Below, in pieces: positions 63,793 to 64,000 of a stretch of 64,000 nucleotides of DNA; positions within the stretch are counted from its first letter, which is position 1, and each line of letters begins with the position of its first letter. This DNA is from Synechococcus sp. RedBA-s (GTDB lineage Bacteria > Cyanobacteriota > Cyanobacteriia > PCC-6307 > Cyanobiaceae). The stretch is from NCBI RefSeq assembly GCF_024345495.1, contig NZ_JAGQBF010000004.1:1-64000 (forward strand). Direction: 5' to 3'. Both the position numbers and the translations under genes were made by a program. Below the pieces are notes generated by a model, which saw only the letters and a program-made list of their open reading frames with translations, was not told the DNA's origin and made no database searches.

Positions 63793-64000
63793 CACTGATT
63801 GAAGTGTTGGTGTCAACTTTGGTGTTCGCCCTGGCGGCAAATTCCTCAGCGCAATTGTGGGGATCTGCCCTGACCTGGAACCACCGCGCCGTGGAGCGCC
63901 AGGAGGTGTTGAACCGCATCGACATGGAGTTGCTGAAGCGGGAGCGGGCACTGCGGGTGGCGGCCGCGGCACAGGTGAAGTCGGCGCGGGAAGTGGGGGT
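63789..64000 (+). CDS. prepilin-type protein, cut by window end
   Basis: Only the first 70 codons are visible. MTLIEVLVSTLVFALAANSS has the type IV pilin N-terminal helix with Thr2 and Glu5, but no leader peptide before the Met in this frame. It overlaps the preceding gene (ATGA). Presumably part of a minor pilin cluster continuing to the right. Confidence 0.7.
   Translation, partial: MTLIEVLVSTLVFALAANSSAQLWGSALTWNHRAVERQEVLNRIDMELLKRERALRVAAAAQVKSAREVG

Overview
The window looks like a chromosomal segment of a GC-rich, unicellular picocyanobacterium (Cyanobium / freshwater or estuarine Synechococcus type). The reasons are photosystem I gene psaE, the PII partner gene pipX followed by pipY-sepF-proC, several cyanobacteria-restricted families (DUF1823, DUF3086, DUF3119, DUF4079), at least eleven HIP1 octamers (GCGATCGC), and a bidirectional hox hydrogenase. 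The genus is an inference from gene content; no 16S sequence is in the window.

Layout. 0-0.2 kb: 3' end of a 5S rRNA gene and its terminator. 0.3-22.6 kb: housekeeping genes. These include methionine salvage (mtnC, mtnB, and separately mtnD), DNA repair (fpg, recQ), psaE, a LysM protein, an aldehyde dehydrogenase, tRNA-Thr and tRNA-Tyr, aroQ, miaE, cobI, a dihydrouridine synthase, der, ecfT, the pipX-pipY-sepF-proC run, plsY, DUF3086/DUF3119 genes, an MlaE-type permease and a GPH-type sugar symporter. 22.7-25.2 kb: a small decayed integrative element. It lies between an intact tRNA-Gly(TCC) gene and an imperfect 47-bp copy of that gene's 3' end, and holds an integrase remnant, a frameshifted helicase remnant and an intact Fic gene with a palindromic promoter. 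25.2-30 kb: glgX, a degenerate metallo-beta-lactamase-like protein, HU, a glutamyl-Q-tRNA(Asp) synthetase without a normal start codon, and two small proteins.

30-47.9 kb is the most distinctive region, a hydrogen/pyruvate block almost entirely on the minus strand. In transcription order it holds hoxE-hoxF-hoxU-hoxY, hoxH-hoxW-hypA, a truncated haemoglobin gene (glbN) broken by one base in an A7 run, and hypB-hypF-hypC-nifJ-(DHOD-like)-hypD-hypE. Two plus-strand genes interrupt it: a Coq4-family gene between hoxY and hoxH, and a cytochrome-b-like membrane protein beside hypB. Most same-strand genes overlap by 4-8 bases or lie close together. Together they encode a NAD(P)-linked NiFe hydrogenase, its maturation factors and pyruvate:ferredoxin oxidoreductase, which suits fermentative electron disposal in the dark.

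47.9-64 kb: a fatty-acid desaturase, a cupin-like gene with two apparent compensating frameshifts behind a perfect palindrome, tRNA-Arg, an HTH protein with a very acidic linker, rsmI, cysQ, a pilin-like protein, a small RTX-type Ca2+-binding protein, pnp, rpsN, nth, rseP, serS, nfu, a possible PEP-CTERM-type exported protein, lepA, an orphan VapB antitoxin, and the start of a pilin-like gene cluster cut by the window edge.

No CRISPR array, insertion sequence or complete prophage was seen.
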